This document shows, piece by piece, positions 21,833 to 30,702 of a DNA stretch of 64,000 nt (positions within the stretch are counted from its first letter, which is position 1; the number at the start of each line of letters is the position of its first letter). Below the pieces are notes generated by a model. The model was not told the origin of the DNA and did not search any database. It saw only the letters and a list, made by a program, of their open reading frames with translations. The stretch is from Actinosynnema sp. ALI-1.44. Lineage in GTDB: Bacteria; Actinomycetota; Actinomycetes; Mycobacteriales; Pseudonocardiaceae. Position numbers and translations under genes: made by a program. The stretch lies in the NCBI RefSeq assembly GCF_001984155.1, contig NZ_MTQO01000050.1:532096-596095 (forward strand). The letters are read 5' to 3'.

Positions 21833-24800
21833 CCGGGACGAGCGGGTTCAGGCGAGGCAGCCGCACCCGTTCGACCAAGCAGTGCCCTACCACCAGCAGG
21901 CACAGCCGCCTGCGGTCCGGCAGCAGCCCCAGCCACCGGCCAGGCAGCAACAGCAACAGCGTCAGGCGTTGCCGCCCGCGCCCGGCTACGAGCCGCCGCA
22001 GCCGCGTCACCGGCACAGGGCCAGCGGGCACAACAACTTCATGCCGCCACCGCCCGCGACCAAGGCCGGGCGCAAGGCGCAGGCCAAGGCCGCGGCGAAA
22101 CGCAACAAGCGGCTGCCCGGCGAGCAGGGGATACCGAGCTACACGCCGGAGATCGCGGCCCGCAGCATCGACGGTCACCTGCTGCGCACCGGCACGGACG
22201 TGTACGCCTGGTACCGGCTGGCGCCGCAGCGCTGGTCGTTCCGCAGCGACTCGCAACGGCAGGACCTGATCGCGGCCATCGCGGGCCAGTACGCCGAGCT
22301 GCACGGCCGGTGGCTGCACTTGCGCGTGACCGCGCGGCCGTACCCCATCCGGATGTGGGCCGAGGCGCACGTGCACAACGCTGTCGGTCGTTTGCCGGAT
22401 GTTCCGGGCGCGTTGTCGTTCGACGATTACCTCGTGGGCGAACAACAGCAGCTGATGGGCCGCTCGATGGCCGAGAAAGAGGTCTACCTCGGCGTCCAGG
22501 TGCAGACGCGCAACATGGTGGACAGGGCGGTCGAACGGGCCGCCCCATTGCTGCGCAAGATCTTCCCCGACGCGGTGGACGCCGAACTGGTCGCGCTGGA
22601 CAGCGAGGTCGAGCACCTCGACCAGGTGATGGGATCGGCCGGTCTGGAGGGCCGCCCGGTCACGGCGGAGGAGATGTCGTGGCTGATGCACCGCTCGTGC
22701 TCGCTCGGCCTGCCCGCCCCGCGCAACCTGCCCGCCGTGCCCGGCGCGGCGTGGGAGCCGGAGGACCTGGCCAGCTTCACCGACGCGGCTGACTTCCACC
22801 AGGACCCGTACTCGCCGACGGTGACCGTGCGCGGCCGGACCGGCTCGAACGCCGGCGTGAACCGGCACGTGGCGGTGCTGACCGTCGGCCTGATGCACGG
22901 CCTGCAGATCCCCGAACTGGACGACCCGTGGGTGCAGCGCTCGGACCGGCTGCCCGCGACGGTCGAGTGGTCCGCGCGGATCTACGTCCGGCGGCCCGAG
23001 GAGGTCCAGGGCGAGCTGGCCAGGCAGATGAACAAGGTCCGCTCGCAGGTCAAGCACTACACCGACGAGCACGGCCTGGAACCGCCGCAGTCGCTGGCCC
23101 GCCAGGCGGGCCGGGTGCTGGAGATCGACGACGAGATGACCACCGGCTTCACCGCGCTGGGCACCCGGGTGCGCTCGTGGTGGCGGCTGGCGGTGTCCGG
23201 GCCGACCGAGCGGGACGCGTTGCGCCTGGCGCAGCAGCTGCTCGACCTGTACAAGCCGAAGATCGCGATCGAGCACCCCGAGGCGCAGTACGCGATGGCC
23301 CGCGAGTTCATCCCCGGTGAGCCGCTGGCCTCCGCGGCCTACCTGCGGCGCGGGTCGGTGATGTGGGCGGCGTCCTCCGTGCCGACGGCCACGGCCGAGG
23401 TCGGCGACCGGCGGGGGATCCTGCTCGGTGAGACGTGCACGGCCACCCGGCGACCGGTGGCGTGGGACCCGTGGATGGCGCAGGAGCTGCGTGACTCCTC
23501 CGGCCTGACCGCGATGGTCGCCGGTCTCGGTGGCGGAAAGTCGTTCCTCGGGGGCGGCATCGTCTACAAGACGCTGCGGTCCGGCGCCTACTGGACGGTG
23601 CTCGACCCGTCCGGCCCGTTGGCCAGGCTGTGCGAACTGCCCGAGCTGCGGCCGTACGCCCGCCCGATCAACCTGCTCAACGCGCAACCGGGCATCCTGA
23701 ACCCGTACCGCGTGGTCGCCGAGCCGATGATCGAGCACTTCATGGACGACGACGACCCGGAACGCGCGTGGCGCAGGGAGAAAGCCCTCGCCGCGGCGAC
23801 CCGTCGACGTCTCGTGCTCGACGTGCTCACCGGGTTGCTGCCCTACGAGGTCGCCCGCCTGCCGCAGACCAGGATCGTGCTGTTGCGCGCGGTCCGGACG
23901 GTCGGTGGCCGGTTCGACGCGCACCCGGGCATGGTTTTCGAGGCGCTGCGGCGGGACGCGAGCGAACACCACGAGCACGCCGTCGTCGTCGCGGACTTCC
24001 TCGACGAGATGCGTGAGCGCATGTCGTTGCTCATCCCGGAAGAGGACGCGGACCCGTACAACGAGACGCGTGACGACAGGCTGACCGTGCTGACGATGGC
24101 CGGCCTCACGCTGCCCAAGGACGGTGTGGGCCGCGAACACTGGACGGACGCGGAAGCGCTCGGCGTGGAGATGCTCAACCTCGCGGCGTGGCTGACGCAA
24201 CGCTCGATCTACGAGCGCCCCAAGGACTTGCGCAAAGGCGTGTGGATCGACGAGGCGTTCTTCCTGTCCGAGGTGCCGACAGGGCGTGTGCTGATGAACA
24301 GGTTCGCGCGTGACTCCCGCAAGTGGAACGTGCGTGTCCTGCTGTCCAGCCAGATCCCCGCGGACTTCCTGCGGATCCAGGGTTTCGTGTCGCTGCTCGA
24401 CTCCGTGTTCGTCGGCAGGCTCGACGACGACGCCGCGCAGGCGGATGCCCTGCGGCTGCTGAAGGTGCCGATCGGCGCGGGCTACGAACAGGTCGTCGCG
24501 AGCCTCGGCCGTCGTCCCGCGCAGCGCACCGAACTGGAGAAGGACCGCGCCCCGCGGCAGTTCATCTTCGCGGACGGCACCGGCGGTGTGGAGCGCATCC
24601 GCGCCGACTTCTCCGGGCCACACATGGAGCACTTCCGCACGGCCATGGACACCACGCCGGACGCCCTGCGCGACCCGGCCCGCGCCGCCGACGCGGCGCA
24701 GCAGCACGCACCGGAACCCGAACCCGCGCACCAGCCGCCCGCGCAGTACTCCGACGCCGACGAGGAGTTCGAACTGCAAGCGGACCTCGAACTGGGCCTT

Positions 24801-24872
24801 GCCGAAGAACCGGTTGAGCAACCTGTCGGGGGTGGGGCGCCGAAGAAGCCGGGCCAGGAAGACGCCGCATGA
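21801..24872 (+). CDS. VirB4/TraE-like secretion ATPase
   Basis: A 1023-residue ATPase. The first ~90 residues are rich in Gln, Pro and Arg. A VirB4-like N-terminal region follows (about 100-450; for example YLVGEQQQLMGRSMAEKEVYL-like segments and DRAVERAAPLLRK). The motor domain has Walker A GLGGGKS near residue 577 and Walker B KGVWIDEAFF near 815, with a LLSSQIP arginine-finger/sensor region after it. VirB4 proteins energise type IV secretion and conjugation. The C-terminal 80 residues are acidic and Pro-rich. GGGAGG precedes the GTG start. It overlaps the next gene by 4 bases. No relaxase lies nearby. Confidence 0.88.
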   Translation: MFARRRRPGSDRDERVQARQPHPFDQAVPYHQQAQPPAVRQQPQPPARQQQQQRQALPPAPGYEPPQPRHRHRASGHNNFMPPPPATKAGRKAQAKAAAKRNKRLPGEQGIPSYTPEIAARSIDGHLLRTGTDVYAWYRLAPQRWSFRSDSQRQDLIAAIAGQYAELHGRWLHLRVTARPYPIRMWAEAHVHNAVGRLPDVPGALSFDDYLVGEQQQLMGRSMAEKEVYLGVQVQTRNMVDRAVERAAPLLRKIFPDAVDAELVALDSEVEHLDQVMGSAGLEGRPVTAEEMSWLMHRSCSLGLPAPRNLPAVPGAAWEPEDLASFTDAADFHQDPYSPTVTVRGRTGSNAGVNRHVAVLTVGLMHGLQIPELDDPWVQRSDRLPATVEWSARIYVRRPEEVQGELARQMNKVRSQVKHYTDEHGLEPPQSLARQAGRVLEIDDEMTTGFTALGTRVRSWWRLAVSGPTERDALRLAQQLLDLYKPKIAIEHPEAQYAMAREFIPGEPLASAAYLRRGSVMWAASSVPTATAEVGDRRGILLGETCTATRRPVAWDPWMAQELRDSSGLTAMVAGLGGGKSFLGGGIVYKTLRSGAYWTVLDPSGPLARLCELPELRPYARPINLLNAQPGILNPYRVVAEPMIEHFMDDDDPERAWRREKALAAATRRRLVLDVLTGLLPYEVARLPQTRIVLLRAVRTVGGRFDAHPGMVFEALRRDASEHHEHAVVVADFLDEMRERMSLLIPEEDADPYNETRDDRLTVLTMAGLTLPKDGVGREHWTDAEALGVEMLNLAAWLTQRSIYERPKDLRKGVWIDEAFFLSEVPTGRVLMNRFARDSRKWNVRVLLSSQIPADFLRIQGFVSLLDSVFVGRLDDDAAQADALRLLKVPIGAGYEQVVASLGRRPAQRTELEKDRAPRQFIFADGTGGVERIRADFSGPHMEHFRTAMDTTPDALRDPARAADAAQQHAPEPEPAHQPPAQYSDADEEFELQADLELGLAEEPVEQPVGGGAPKKPGQEDAA

Positions 24873-26881
24873 TGACATGGGTCGTGGTGGTGGTCGGCGC
24901 CGCGCTGTTCATGGCAGCGCGACGCCGGCGCAGACGCACATGGCCACTGCCGGAACGCGGGCGGCGCAAGGCTTTCCTGACCGTCGCCACGATCCTCGGT
25001 CTTCAGCTCGTCGTTTTCGCCCCGTCTGCCGTCGCGCAGACCTGTGACAACGCGCCGAACCCCGAACGACCCACCGCGGGCATGGTCGCGGCCCTCGACG
25101 CACCCCGCCCCACCCACGGAACTCCTGGTACCACGTACAACACGTACGGCTACGCGGGCCAGGTATGGCACGTCTACGACGAGAGCTGCGGCATCGTCGG
25201 CAAGGCCATCACCGACCCGGACGCCACGATCGGCAACTGGATGGGAAACCAGTTGTTCGACGTGGGCAAGAACTTCGTCGCCGCCACCAACGGCGTGCAC
25301 TACGCGCTGGCGTACGACGAGCTGATGGGACCGCTCGACAAGGCCATCGACGGCGCGACGAAGGTGTTCTACGACAACATCTACGTCAAGTGGTTCGGCC
25401 TCGCCGCGGTGATCCTCGCGGTGCTGCTGTTCCGCTACATCTGGCGTGGTGACCTGGCCGCGGTGTCCAGACGCGGGTTGTGGGCGCTGGCCGCGATGTG
25501 GGTCGCGACGTCGTTCATCATCGTCGGTCCGCTGTACAAGGAAGTGGAAGAGCGCTTCCTGTCCAAGACGACCCAGATCCAAGCGGGCTTCCTGGCCGAC
25601 AACGCGCCGGAGTCCGACCTGCACGCGTTGCCCGAGGCGTTGCACGACCGTGTCGTGTACCGCAACTGGGTGCGCGGGGTGTTCGGCAGCGAGGACGCGC
25701 CGGAGGCCAAGCAGTACGCCAAGGATCTGCTGGCCGCGCAGGCATGGACGAAGACGGACTCGACCGACACCGTGGACGACGCCGCGCTGCAGGCGAAGAA
25801 GGCGAAGTACAAGGAGATCGCGGGCAAGCTCGGTCCGACGAAGGGCAACTTCGCCGGTACCGACGGCAGCCGGACCGGCTCCGGTTTCCTCGCGCTGTTC
25901 CAGGGCATCGTGTACTCGCTGTTCCAGCTGTTCGCCAAGCTGGGCATCCTGCTCGCCCAGGTGCTGCTGCGGATCTTCCTGCTGGCGACGCCGCTGATCG
26001 GGCTGATCGCGATCCTGTACCACGACCTGCTGCGCAAGGTCGCCCGCGCGGCCGCCGCGGTCGTGCTGAACGTGCTGGTGCTCGCCGCGCTCGCCGGAAT
26101 GCACGTCCTGCTGCTGAACGCGATCTTCAACGCCGGTGACAGCCTGCCGACGATCGCGATGATGGCGTTGGCCGCGTTGATCACGGTAATCTTCTTCGTC
26201 ATAGGCAGACCTGTGCGCAGAATGTGGCAGATGGTCGAGCTTTCCGTCGGCGCGGTTGGCGGAGCCATGCCGTCCGCGGGGCCGGGTGTGTTCTCCCGGT
26301 TCCGCCGCAAGGGCGACCAGCGCACACCGCAGGACGAGTTCTGGGACAACGTGCGCGATACCGACACCGACGACGAGCAGACGGTTCGCCGTGACGGCCG
26401 TCGTCCCCGCCCCGAGGCGGCGAACCCCGTCGCGGCGAGCGCGGAACGCATGGACCGCAACACGCCCACGGGCTCCAGCCGGACCGCGATCGGTGCCTCC
26501 GGCACAGCGGTGTTCGGGTCGGTCGACGACGATCGGGGCCTGCCACCGGCCCGGGGCCCGGCAGGCGCGTTGCCGCCGGCGCAGGGCAGCAGCCGGATCG
26601 TCGACACGGCACCGGTCGCGAGCCGCGAGTGGGACCGGTCCGAAGACGCGGTCGTCGTGCCGTCCCGGGTCATCGCGCCACGACAACGTGACGAAGTCAC
26701 GGTGTACGACCCACCGCCGGTCGTCTCACCGAGACCGGCGGAGACCGAGGTGGTCGCGGGCAGGCCGGTGCACGTGATCTTCCGGCCGTCGCGCGGTCTG
26801 GAAGTCCGTGACAACGCAGCGCCACGAAGGCCACTACCTATGCATGACGGGCCGCGCGACACCGACGCGTACATAAGGTGA
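24869..26881 (+). CDS. Polytopic membrane protein, VirB6/TrbL-like
   Basis: A 670-residue membrane protein. After a short N-terminal helix and a basic linker comes a second helix ending in VFAPSAVAQTC, which may be a cleaved signal. Then an extracytoplasmic part with QTCDNAP and CGIVGK, a helix near 175-195 (FGLAAVILAVLLFRYIW), one at 205-225, and a block of helices at about 345-450 (LFAKLGILLAQVLLRIFLLA; VVLNVLVLAALAGMHVLLL; ALAALITVIFFVIG). The last 220 residues are a disordered cytosolic tail. This matches VirB6/TrbL channel proteins in plan. Start and stop overlap (ATGATGA) couples it to the ATPase. Confidence 0.78.
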   Translation: MMTWVVVVVGAALFMAARRRRRRTWPLPERGRRKAFLTVATILGLQLVVFAPSAVAQTCDNAPNPERPTAGMVAALDAPRPTHGTPGTTYNTYGYAGQVWHVYDESCGIVGKAITDPDATIGNWMGNQLFDVGKNFVAATNGVHYALAYDELMGPLDKAIDGATKVFYDNIYVKWFGLAAVILAVLLFRYIWRGDLAAVSRRGLWALAAMWVATSFIIVGPLYKEVEERFLSKTTQIQAGFLADNAPESDLHALPEALHDRVVYRNWVRGVFGSEDAPEAKQYAKDLLAAQAWTKTDSTDTVDDAALQAKKAKYKEIAGKLGPTKGNFAGTDGSRTGSGFLALFQGIVYSLFQLFAKLGILLAQVLLRIFLLATPLIGLIAILYHDLLRKVARAAAAVVLNVLVLAALAGMHVLLLNAIFNAGDSLPTIAMMALAALITVIFFVIGRPVRRMWQMVELSVGAVGGAMPSAGPGVFSRFRRKGDQRTPQDEFWDNVRDTDTDDEQTVRRDGRRPRPEAANPVAASAERMDRNTPTGSSRTAIGASGTAVFGSVDDDRGLPPARGPAGALPPAQGSSRIVDTAPVASREWDRSEDAVVVPSRVIAPRQRDEVTVYDPPPVVSPRPAETEVVAGRPVHVIFRPSRGLEVRDNAAPRRPLPMHDGPRDTDAYIR

Positions 26882-26894
26882 GAGGAGGAGACTG

Positions 26895-27548
26895 ATGCCC
26901 ATCCGGACCAACCGTGGCCGCGCCGCGGTGTACCGCAGGCTCTGGGGATGGCCGCTCCGCTCGCCGAGGCACCTCGTTGTCACGGGGTTGTTCCTCCTGG
27001 CGATCATCCTGTTCATCGCATACGTCGTGCCGAGGCTCACCGGCGGTTCGCCGTCCGCGCAGCCGCCGGCCACGACCAAGTCGTCGACTCCGGGGGCGAC
27101 GCCGAAGTCCCCGACGCCGACCCAGGGCGCGCCCGGTGTCGTCCCCCCGGCTGCCCAGGGCGGCGGCAGCCAGCCGTCGCAGACGCTGACCGAGACCAGG
27201 CAGCCGGTGTCGGAGAACAAGACCCCGGCCAAGGCCGATCCCGCCGCGCTCGACATGGCGCTGAAGTGGGCTGAAGCGTTCGTCACCCACCCGGACGACA
27301 TCAAGCCGGAGGACTGGCTCAACAAGCTGAAGGCGTACACCACCGACGAGTACTTCGGCGCCACGTTGTCCAAAGTGGACCCGAAGTCGGTCGCGCAGAG
27401 CAAGGTCCGCGGCGGGCCCGCGGCGACGGCGGACTCGTACACCAGCTCCGTCACCGTCGACATCCCCACCGACGTGCGGAAGCTGCGTCTCACCCTGGTC
27501 AAGACCGACAACGGTTGGCGTGTCAACGAGCACACCGAGGTGGATTAG
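26895..27548 (+). CDS. Single-pass protein with VirB8/TcpC-like extracytoplasmic domain
   Basis: A 217-residue protein: a basic N-terminus, one membrane helix (about residues 29-47, VVTGLFLLAIILFIAYVV), a 60-residue Pro/Thr/Ser linker, and a C-terminal domain of about 105 residues (ALKWAEAFVTH, YTTDEYFGATLSKV, VTVDIPTDVRKLRLTLVKT then WRVNEH). The alpha+beta pattern ending in a W-x-V strand resembles the NTF2-like fold of VirB8/TcpC assembly proteins. AGAGGAGG lies upstream. Function is inferred from fold and place. Confidence 0.72.
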   Translation: MPIRTNRGRAAVYRRLWGWPLRSPRHLVVTGLFLLAIILFIAYVVPRLTGGSPSAQPPATTKSSTPGATPKSPTPTQGAPGVVPPAAQGGGSQPSQTLTETRQPVSENKTPAKADPAALDMALKWAEAFVTHPDDIKPEDWLNKLKAYTTDEYFGATLSKVDPKSVAQSKVRGGPAATADSYTSSVTVDIPTDVRKLRLTLVKTDNGWRVNEHTEVD

Positions 27549-27550
27549 TC

Positions 27551-28549
27551 ATGCGGCTGGCGGTGTTCCTGAGCATCGCCGCGGTGCTCGTGCTCGCGGC
27601 GATCATGACAACCGGAGCCGTCACTTCCGTCATCTCGTCGACCCAGAACACCCAGAACGTCAGCCTGGCCAGTTGCAACGCCTCGATCGGCCCGATCACG
27701 GCGGCGGGGTCCGGCGGTCAGATGGACGCGAGCAAGCTCAACGACGAGCAGCGCGGCAACGTCGCGCAGATCATCGCGATCGGCAAGGACAGGAAGCTGC
27801 CGCCGCTGGCCTGGCAGGTCGCGATCCAGGCGGGGATGACCGAGTCGGGGTTGCGCAGTCTGAACTACGGCGACCGGGACTCGCTCGGCATCTTCCAGAT
27901 GCGCCCGTCCATGGGCTGGGGATCGCCCGCCCAGGTCACCGATCCCACGTACGCGATCAACAAGTTCTACGACGTGCTGGAGAAGGTCCCGAACTGGAAG
28001 GACCAGCGCCCGGGCGACTCCGCGCAGGACGTCGAACGCTCCGCGTTCCCGGACAGGTACCACCGCTGGGAGGCGATGGCGTCCCACCTGATCGGCTCGG
28101 CCGGTGACGTGGTGGACCCGACGGGCTGCGGCCAGGGCACAGGGGACCTCATGCCCGCCGCGTCCGGTGGCGCGGCGAAGGCCATCGAGTTCGCGCTCGC
28201 GCAGCAGGGCAAGCCGTACCTGTGGGGCGCGGCGCTCACGCGCCAGGACGCGTACGACTGCTCGAGTCTGATGAACCAGGCGTACCGGTCAGCGGGAATC
28301 ATCCTTCCGAGGGTTTCCAAGGACCAGTATCGGGCGGGCGCACACCTGCCCGTGGAGCAGGCGCAGCCCGGTGACCTGCTGTTCTGGGCGTGGGACAGCG
28401 GCAACCCGGTCACGATCCACCACGTGGCGATGTACCTGGGGGATGGGAAAATCGTCGAGGCCCAGCAAACCGGGGTGCCGGTGCACATCCGGCCGGTGAG
28501 TTTCACCGAGCGTGGGCTGGTGCGCCAAGCCGTGCGGCCGGGAGTTTGA
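27551..28549 (+). CDS. Lytic transglycosylase-like / NlpC-P60 cell wall hydrolase
   Basis: A 332-residue exported hydrolase. A signal anchor (AVFLSIAAVLVLAAIMTTGA) is followed by a lysozyme/SLT-like domain (about 75-185; AWQVAIQAGMTESGL holds the likely catalytic Glu, then SLGIFQMRPSMGWG). The C-terminal NlpC/P60 domain (about 212-332) has the catalytic Cys in YDCSSL near 237 and His in IHHVAMYLGDG near 291. Such two-domain enzymes (VirB1/TcpG role) open peptidoglycan for secretion machines. It starts 2 bases after the previous stop. Confidence 0.9.
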   Translation: MRLAVFLSIAAVLVLAAIMTTGAVTSVISSTQNTQNVSLASCNASIGPITAAGSGGQMDASKLNDEQRGNVAQIIAIGKDRKLPPLAWQVAIQAGMTESGLRSLNYGDRDSLGIFQMRPSMGWGSPAQVTDPTYAINKFYDVLEKVPNWKDQRPGDSAQDVERSAFPDRYHRWEAMASHLIGSAGDVVDPTGCGQGTGDLMPAASGGAAKAIEFALAQQGKPYLWGAALTRQDAYDCSSLMNQAYRSAGIILPRVSKDQYRAGAHLPVEQAQPGDLLFWAWDSGNPVTIHHVAMYLGDGKIVEAQQTGVPVHIRPVSFTERGLVRQAVRPGV

Positions 28550-28559
28550 GGAGAAGGCC

Positions 28560-29021
28560 ATGTATCCGGAACAACCCCCCATTCCACGCTCAGGCACACC
28601 GCTACGCGACTACCTGGGCAACGGTCCGTTGCCCGCAGTGGTCGACGGGTACGTGGTGTTGCCGAGGTCGCTCGCCGAAGGCATGCCGTTGGTCTGGCAG
28701 CAGCAGATGGCGCACCTGCTGGCGGAGTTCCACCAGGCCTTCGGCCACCTGTCCTGGCCGGTCTACCGCGTGGTGCCGTCCCGCTACGAGGTCATCGCGG
28801 ACCTGGACGAGGAGCAGTTGGCGGAAGTCGGGTGCATAGTGGAGATCGACGCGGACGGTGAACTGGTCTACCGGGAGCGGAACGGCAGGCGGATCCCCGA
28901 CCCGGAACACACCAAAGTACTGGTGTCGTGCCTGGACCCGATCCCACGGGAGCACGCTGCGGACCTCCAGGACACGCCGCCGCGAGGCTTCCCGGCACAG
29001 GAGAACTGGAGCGCCCGATGA
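28560..29021 (+). CDS. Hypothetical protein of the T4SS-like cluster
   Basis: A 153-residue soluble protein without signal or membrane segment; family not recognised. Notable stretches are GYVVLPRSLAEGMPLVWQQQ and a small alpha/beta core VVPSRYEVIADLDEEQLAEV with IVEIDADGELVYRERNGRRI. A GAGGAGAAGG ribosome site precedes ATG 28560. The last codon overlaps the next start (ATGA). It may be a cytosolic accessory or effector of the apparatus, which is guesswork. Confidence 0.75.
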   Translation: MYPEQPPIPRSGTPLRDYLGNGPLPAVVDGYVVLPRSLAEGMPLVWQQQMAHLLAEFHQAFGHLSWPVYRVVPSRYEVIADLDEEQLAEVGCIVEIDADGELVYRERNGRRIPDPEHTKVLVSCLDPIPREHAADLQDTPPRGFPAQENWSAR

Positions 29022-29218
29022 CCTCGGATCCCAACCCGGACCCAGGCTGGTACTACTGCACCAAGCACAACAGGGTGGAGCACGGCCAGGTCTGCCGCGC
29101 GGCGGACCTGCTGGGGCCGTACCCGGACAAGGCGACCGCGGAACGAGCCCTGCAGATCGCGGCTGACCGCACCAAGGCAGCCGACGAAGCCGACCGTCGC
29201 TGGAACAACGACGACTGA
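29018..29218 (+). CDS. Small hypothetical protein, SPOR-like
   Basis: A 66-residue protein: WYYCTKHNRVEHGQVCRAAD followed by LLGPYPDKATAERALQIAADR. The GPYPDKATAERAL pattern (G-P-Y/F-x-x-x-x-x-A-x-x-A) looks like a shortened SPOR-type strand-helix, and the C-x2-H ... H-x3-C set could bind zinc. It is the last gene of the packed cluster, coupled to the previous one. Function unknown. Confidence 0.68.
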   Translation: MTSDPNPDPGWYYCTKHNRVEHGQVCRAADLLGPYPDKATAERALQIAADRTKAADEADRRWNNDD

Positions 29219-29241
29219 CCCCGCCAGTTTGGGTCCAACTG

Positions 29242-29279
29242 CCTTAACTACTCACGGGTCGGCCGGAGTGTGGTTAAGG
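29242..29279. promoter_or_regulatory. Inverted repeat upstream of the RNB ribonuclease gene
   Basis: CCTTAAC at 29242-29248 is mirrored by GTTAAGG at 29273-29279, with CTC/GAG extending the arms inward. It lies between the cluster end (29218) and the ATG at 29287, so it may be an operator or a transcript-end hairpin. Confidence 0.45.
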
Positions 29280-29286
29280 TGCCGTC

Positions 29287-30702
29287 ATGGACACGACGGA
29301 CGGAGCCGCGCTCGACTTCGCCGGTGTCCGTGCCGAGTTCGATCTGCCCACCCAGTTCCCACCGGCCGCGCTGGCCGAGGCCGAGCTGGCTGTCACCGAC
29401 CGGGACCGCCTGGTCGGTGCCCGTGTGGACGCCACGGACCTGCCGCTGGTCACCATCGACCCGCCCGGCTCCAAGGACCTCGACCAGGCGTTGTACGTCG
29501 AGCAAAGACCGGACGGCTTCCGGCTGCACTACGCCATCGCGGACCTCGGCACGTTCGTGCGGCCCGGTGGAGCGTTGGACATCGAGGTACGGCGGCGCGG
29601 CCAGACGATCTACCTGCCCGACGGCAACGTGCCGTTGCACCCGCCGATCCTGTCCGAGGGGGCCGCGAGCCTCCTGCCGGGGCAGGTCCGGCCGTCGGCA
29701 CTGTGGACCATCGACTTGGACGAATACGGCGAACCGACGAACATTCGGGTCTGTCGTGCGCTTGTCCGCTCCATAGCTCAGTTCGACTACGACGGTGTAC
29801 AAGCGACCATCGACGCCGGAAACCCGCACCCGTCCGTAGCCGCGTTGCCCGCGTTGGGGCGGCTGCGCAGGGAACACGCGGTGCGCCGAGGCGCCGTCGA
29901 ACTCCAGCTCCCCGAGCAGGAGGTGGCCACCGACGGCAACGGCAGTTGGACGCTGACCCTGCGTCCGCGTAACGACGTCGACGCGTGGAACGCCGAGATG
30001 TCCCTGCTCACGGGGATGAGCGCGGCGAGTTTGATGGTCCAGGGCGGGATTGGTGTGTTGCGGACACTGCCGGAACCCGACGACGGTGCGGTCGAGTGGT
30101 TGCGCCGCTCGGCCCGGTCGCTGGGCATCGAGTGGGCACGGACCGACAGCGTCTCGGTCATGTTGGCCGGACTGGATCCGCGTAGCCCCGAGTCGCTCGC
30201 GTTGTACATGGACGCCACGCGGTTGCTGCGTGGAGCGGGGTACACGGCGTTCGACGGCAGCCTGCCCGAGTTGACCACGCACGCTGGGCTGGGAGCCGCG
30301 TACGCGCATGTCACCGCGCCGTTGCGGCGGCTGGTCGACCGGTTCGGCGCCGAGATCTGCCTCGCGGTGTCCGCCGACCAGCCTGTGCCGGACTGGGTCC
30401 GCGCCAGCCTGCCCGAGCTGCCCAAGCTGATGGGCGGCTCGGACTCGATGGCGGCCAAGGTGGACAGGGCATGTCTCGACCAGGCCGAGGCGTGGGTGCT
30501 CGCGGGCCGGATCGGGCAGGAGTTCGACGCTGTCGTGCTGAGGGCTGAGTCCAGTTCGGCCGAGGTGTTTCTCACAGATCCGCCGGTCATCGCGAAATGC
30601 GCTGGTGAGGGCCTTTCGGAAGGCGGGCGGATCCGCGTGCGACTGCTCGACGCGGATACCGTAAGACGCAAGGTGTCTTTCGAAAAAGTGGAGATGCAGT
30701 GA
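29287..30702 (+). CDS. RNB domain-containing ribonuclease (RNase II/R superfamily)
   Basis: A 471-residue 3'-5' exoribonuclease of RNase II type. The active site DPPGSKDLDQALYVE holds three of the metal-binding Asp residues, and HYAIADLGTFVRPGGALD the following strand. A later region AAYAHVTAPLRRLVDRFGAEICLA is the conserved YxHxTSPLRRYxD element, here with A in place of S. It lacks the N-terminal cold-shock domains of RNase R and ends with a short OB-like segment (GEGLSEGGRIRVRLLD). This short form is common in actinobacteria. The stop overlaps the next start (GTGA). Confidence 0.9.
   Translation: MDTTDGAALDFAGVRAEFDLPTQFPPAALAEAELAVTDRDRLVGARVDATDLPLVTIDPPGSKDLDQALYVEQRPDGFRLHYAIADLGTFVRPGGALDIEVRRRGQTIYLPDGNVPLHPPILSEGAASLLPGQVRPSALWTIDLDEYGEPTNIRVCRALVRSIAQFDYDGVQATIDAGNPHPSVAALPALGRLRREHAVRRGAVELQLPEQEVATDGNGSWTLTLRPRNDVDAWNAEMSLLTGMSAASLMVQGGIGVLRTLPEPDDGAVEWLRRSARSLGIEWARTDSVSVMLAGLDPRSPESLALYMDATRLLRGAGYTAFDGSLPELTTHAGLGAAYAHVTAPLRRLVDRFGAEICLAVSADQPVPDWVRASLPELPKLMGGSDSMAAKVDRACLDQAEAWVLAGRIGQEFDAVVLRAESSSAEVFLTDPPVIAKCAGEGLSEGGRIRVRLLDADTVRRKVSFEKVEMQ

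Noticed and set aside
21795..24878. Minus-strand open frame of 1027 codons opposite the VirB4-like gene
   Set aside because: Composition is dominated by Arg, Gly, His and Gln with no domain; the plus-strand frame has Walker A and B motifs in place.
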